From Rhodospirillales bacterium (lineage in GTDB: Bacteria; Pseudomonadota; Alphaproteobacteria; Rhodospirillales_A; JACZKS01): 22,880 nucleotides of DNA. Positions 20,503-22,880 of this stretch are shown in pieces (position 1 is the first letter of the stretch; every line of letters starts with the position of its first letter). The DNA lies in NCBI GenBank assembly GCA_018648445.1, contig JABGRG010000059.1:1-22880 (forward strand). The letters are read 5' to 3'. The position numbers and the translations under genes are program-made. The notes beneath the pieces are model-generated. The model saw only the letters and a program-made list of their open reading frames with translations. It was not told where the DNA came from and ran no database searches.

Positions 20503-21493
20503 GCACCGCAGCGCCGTGGATGTGGCCGGCGCGCAGGTTGTCGAGCGCTGTGTTGGCGTCTTCCAATTTGTAGGTTTCGATGGTGGTTTTGACGGGGACG
20601 CGGGGGGCGAGGGTCAGGAACTCTTTGCCGTCGGCCCGCGTTAGGTTGGCGACGGAGACGATTTCGCGTTCTTCCCACAGGAGTTCGTAAGCAAAGCTGG
20701 GAATGTCGGTCATGTAGATGCCGGCGCAAACGACGCGTCCCCCCGGGCGTATGGCGCGCAGGGCCAGCGGCACCAGCGGGCCGACGGGGGCGAAGATGAT
20801 GGCGGCGTCGAGAGGTTCGGGCGGCGGCGCGTCGGACGGTCCGGCCCATGTGGCGCCGAGGTCGCGGGCAAAAACTTGCGCCGCTTCGTCGCCGGGTCGG
20901 GTGAAGGCGAAGACCTGTCGGCCTTCGTAGCGAGCCACCTGGGCGACGATGTGGGCGGCTGCACCGAAGCCGTAGATGCCAAGTCGTTCGGGGTCTCCAG
21001 CCATGCGCAATGACCGATGGCCGATCAGGCCCGCGCACATCAACGGCGCGGCCTCCGCATCCGAGTAGTCGCCGAGAATGGGAAAGCAATAGCGCGCATC
21101 GGCGAGGGTGTAATCGGCGTAGCCGCCGTCCAAATGATAGCCGGTGTAGCGCGCGTGGCGGCACAGGTTTTCTCGCCCGCTGCGGCAATAATCGCATTCA
21201 TCGCAACTGAAGCCCAGCCACGGGATGCCGACCCTCTCACCGATGGCGAAGCGGTCCACGCCTGCCCCTAACTGGGCTACCGTTCCGATGATCTCGTGGC
21301 CGGGAATAATCGGCAGGCTGGGGTCGGTCAGTTCGCCGTCGACCACGTGCAGATCGGTCCGGCACACGCCACAGGCGGCAATGCGAACAAGCACCTGACC
21401 GGGACCGGGTTCGGGCCGCGTGAGGTTACGCAGCCGCAAGGGCGATCCGGGGCCATCCAGCACCATCGCCCGCATGGTCGATTTGGCGCACAT
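20483..21493 (-). CDS. Zinc-dependent alcohol dehydrogenase family protein (adh_fam_2-like)
   Basis: The 336-aa medium-chain dehydrogenase has all zinc ligands: catalytic C44 and H66 (ACGVCRTDLH, IPGHEIIG) and C153 (PLMCAGL), and structural C97, C100, C103 and C111 (SCDECDYCRSGRENLC). The nucleotide motif is GIYGFGAAAHIVAQVA. The wording of these motifs fits the bacterial group once called zinc-binding alcohol dehydrogenase family 2, of uncertain natural substrate. The start at 21493 has GGGAAGG upstream; a second Met six codons later is possible. It is cytosolic. It is convergent with the MarR gene and divergent from the response regulator, with a 65-bp spacer. Confidence 0.95.
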   Translation of the reverse strand: MCAKSTMRAMVLDGPGSPLRLRNLTRPEPGPGQVLVRIAACGVCRTDLHVVDGELTDPSLPIIPGHEIIGTVAQLGAGVDRFAIGERVGIPWLGFSCDECDYCRSGRENLCRHARYTGYHLDGGYADYTLADARYCFPILGDYSDAEAAPLMCAGLIGHRSLRMAGDPERLGIYGFGAAAHIVAQVARYEGRQVFAFTRPGDEAAQVFARDLGATWAGPSDAPPPEPLDAAIIFAPVGPLVPLALRAIRPGGRVVCAGIYMTDIPSFAYELLWEEREIVSVANLTRADGKEFLTLAPRVPVKTTIETYKLEDANTALDNLRAGHIHGAAVLIPDPA

Positions 21494-21517
21494 AAGACCA
21501 ACCTTCCCTTTAACCGT

Positions 21518-21535
21518 CCGTACGATACAATACGG
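21518..21535. promoter_or_regulatory. Response-regulator promoter with overlapping inverted repeat
   Basis: TACAAT (21526-21531) is a five-of-six -10 element 28 bp before the ATG at 21559. It lies within CCGTA (21518-21522) and TACGG (21531-21535), inverted arms 8 bp apart. No good -35 is visible, so activation by a regulator is plausible. Confidence 0.4.
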
Positions 21536-21558
21536 CAGTTAAGGGTGGAGACGAAACA

Positions 21559-22242
21559 ATGGAACGGGACGCCGCGCATATACTTGTGGTCGATGACGAC
21601 GACCGGCTGCGCGAACTTCTGCGCAAGTTCCTGAGCGAGAACGGCTTTCTCGTTTCGGTCGCCAGCGACGCGGCGGACGCCCGGGCGCGGCTTGCCGGGC
21701 TGACTTTCGATCTGTTGGTGCTGGATCTGATGATGCCCGGCGAAAGCGGCCTCGAATTCGCCGAAAGCCTGCGCAAAACCAGCGCTGTTCCCATCCTGAT
21801 GCTGACCGCCATGGGCGAGCCCGAGGACCGCATTACCGGGCTTGAAAAAGGCGCCGACGATTATCTGTCCAAGCCGTTCGAGCCGCGCGAGCTGTTGCTG
21901 CGTATCCGCAGCATTCTGCGCCGGGTGCCCGAAACAGCCGCCGCGCCCAGCGAAATCACCATGGGCGACGTCGTGTATGATCCGAAAAGCGAGCGTCTTG
22001 TGCGCGACGGCCAACCTATTCGCTTGACCTCCATCGAAGCCGCGTTGCTGAACCTTTTATCGGCCCATTCCGGCACCATCATGAGCCGCGAAGACCTGAT
22101 TGAGCAAACGGATGCATCCGGCGGGGGACGCGCCATCGACGTTCAGGTCACGCGCCTGAGACGCAAGATCGAACCCGACCCGAAACTGCCCCGCTATTTG
22201 CAAACGGTTCGTGGCAAAGGCTACGTTCTAAGGCCCGATTAG
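21559..22242 (+). CDS. OmpR/PhoB-family response regulator
   Basis: The 227-aa product has a receiver domain with acidic pocket D12-D14, phospho-acceptor D56 (LLVLDLMMPGESG), T83 (MLTAMGE) and K105 (YLSKPFEP), then a winged-helix domain (about 130-225) with LTSIEAALLNLLSAHSGTIMSREDLI and a recognition helix GGRAIDVQVTRLRRKIEPDP. It fits the OmpR group of alphaproteobacteria whose partner is EnvZ-like. The kinase gene starts 8 bp after its stop, so the two form one operon. GGAGA lies before the ATG. The regulon cannot be read here; candidate GTTAC-type sites occur near 5493-5531 but this is not a firm link. Confidence 0.95.
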   Translation: MERDAAHILVVDDDDRLRELLRKFLSENGFLVSVASDAADARARLAGLTFDLLVLDLMMPGESGLEFAESLRKTSAVPILMLTAMGEPEDRITGLEKGADDYLSKPFEPRELLLRIRSILRRVPETAAAPSEITMGDVVYDPKSERLVRDGQPIRLTSIEAALLNLLSAHSGTIMSREDLIEQTDASGGGRAIDVQVTRLRRKIEPDPKLPRYLQTVRGKGYVLRPD

Positions 22243-22250
22243 GAAATTTG

Positions 22251-22880
22251 ATGAAACGGCTTCAAAGCATCATCAAGGGTATATTGCCGAGCAGCCTTCT
22301 CGGGCGCTCGTTGATGATTGTGGTGACGCCGTTGATCATCCTGCAGTTGGTTTCCGGGTTCATTTTTTACGAAAGCCACTGGGACAAAGTCACCTTGCGG
22401 CTAGCCCGGAGTGTCGCCGGCGACGTCGCCTCGGTCATTACCATGATGAGCCAGTTTCCGGGGGCCGAAAACAGAAACCGGATCGTCGGCATCTCGGCTG
22501 GACATATGGGCCTATCCATTCGCATGGTGCCTGGGGAAATTCTGCCGAACGAACCACCCATCGGCGAAGACCTGATGGAACGAATGCTAATCCGCTCGTT
22601 GGGCGAACAGGTGCGCAGACCTTTCCAGATCGATACCCGGTCTTTGGAAAAATTCGTGATTATCCGGGTCCAGCTACCGGATGGAATCGTCGAATTCATC
22701 ACTTCGCGCAAGCGGCTGTTCAGTTCGACGACCTACATCTTCGTGATGTGGATGGTCGGCTCTTCGCTCATCCTCTTCGCCGTCGCCACCCTGTTCATGC
22801 GCAACCAGGTGCGCCCGATCCGGCGGCTGGCGATCGCCGCCGACGATTTCGGCAAGGGGCGCGACCATCCGGAGTTCAAA
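22251..22880 (+). CDS. EnvZ-like sensor histidine kinase, N-terminal part (cut by window edge)
   Basis: ATG at 22251 has AGGAAA six bases upstream and the frame stays open to the last base, giving 210 residues. A basic N-terminal tail leads into membrane helix 1 (SLMIVVTPLIILQLVSGFIF, about residues 21-40). A periplasmic domain of about 125 residues follows, then helix 2 (TYIFVMWMVGSSLILFAVAT, about 166-185) and the start of a HAMP linker (RNQVRPIRRLAIAADDFGKG). This is the layout of alphaproteobacterial EnvZ-type kinases. The HisKA and ATPase domains must lie beyond the window. It is the partner of the response regulator 8 bp upstream. Confidence 0.92.
   Translation, partial: MKRLQSIIKGILPSSLLGRSLMIVVTPLIILQLVSGFIFYESHWDKVTLRLARSVAGDVASVITMMSQFPGAENRNRIVGISAGHMGLSIRMVPGEILPNEPPIGEDLMERMLIRSLGEQVRRPFQIDTRSLEKFVIIRVQLPDGIVEFITSRKRLFSSTTYIFVMWMVGSSLILFAVATLFMRNQVRPIRRLAIAADDFGKGRDHPEFK

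Overview
The window looks like chromosomal DNA of a GC-rich alphaproteobacterium, most likely of the Rhodospirillales type. The evidence is the codon usage, the protein styles (long SAICAR synthase, EnvZ/OmpR pair, ClassIII cyclase-AAA-TPR protein, FprA-type reductase) and the short intergenic spaces. This placement is inference from style, not a database match. I see no insertion sequence, CRISPR array, tRNA, rRNA or prophage gene.

Layout. 1-2055: the 3' part of a gamma-glutamyltranspeptidase (+), convergent with a membrane-anchored family 2 glycosyltransferase (-). 2200-3350: a Crp/Fnr-family regulator (+), then a 413-bp gene-free stretch. That stretch holds phased T-tracts, a terminator, a perfect TGTGA-N6-TCACA site and a second strong + strand terminator, which together look like a CRP-controlled small RNA gene. 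3345-5348: an operon (-) of a class III aminotransferase and a DsbA-fold isomerase. 5349-6128: a repeat-rich spacer and an orphan 96-aa ORF (+) with its own terminator. 6129-7560: purC (-) followed after 4 bp by a degenerate hydrogenase-maturation-protease homologue. 7807-7911: a 34-aa single-helix membrane protein (+). 8004-10397: an HSL-type esterase (+), an RraA-family protein (-) and an unrecognised 193-aa protein (-). 10416-14705: an adrenodoxin-reductase-type ferredoxin-NADP reductase (-), divergent from a CHASE-PAS-GAF histidine kinase (+). 14721-18002: a 1093-aa zinc-ribbon/class III cyclase/AAA/TPR protein (-). 18107-21493: a LOG-family protein (+), ilvE (-) divergent from a MarR regulator (+), and a zinc alcohol dehydrogenase (-). 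21559-22880: an OmpR-type response regulator and the start of its EnvZ-like kinase (+), cut by the window edge.

How the parts may work together. The window is mostly housekeeping and signalling. The notable theme is a possible cyclic-nucleotide circuit. It contains a class III nucleotidyl cyclase with its metal and transition-state residues in place and a Crp homologue whose recognition helix carries the same R-E-T-V-x-R residues as E. coli CRP. A perfect CRP-type operator lies 112 bp past the regulator's stop codon, in front of a terminator-bounded non-coding stretch. The link between the cyclase and the regulator is inference; the site, terminators and helix residues are read directly from the sequence. 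Other points of interest are a pseudo-enzyme-like HupD homologue with no hydrogenase nearby, a tiny membrane protein with a strong Shine-Dalgarno, and a ribosome-binding hairpin before the esterase.
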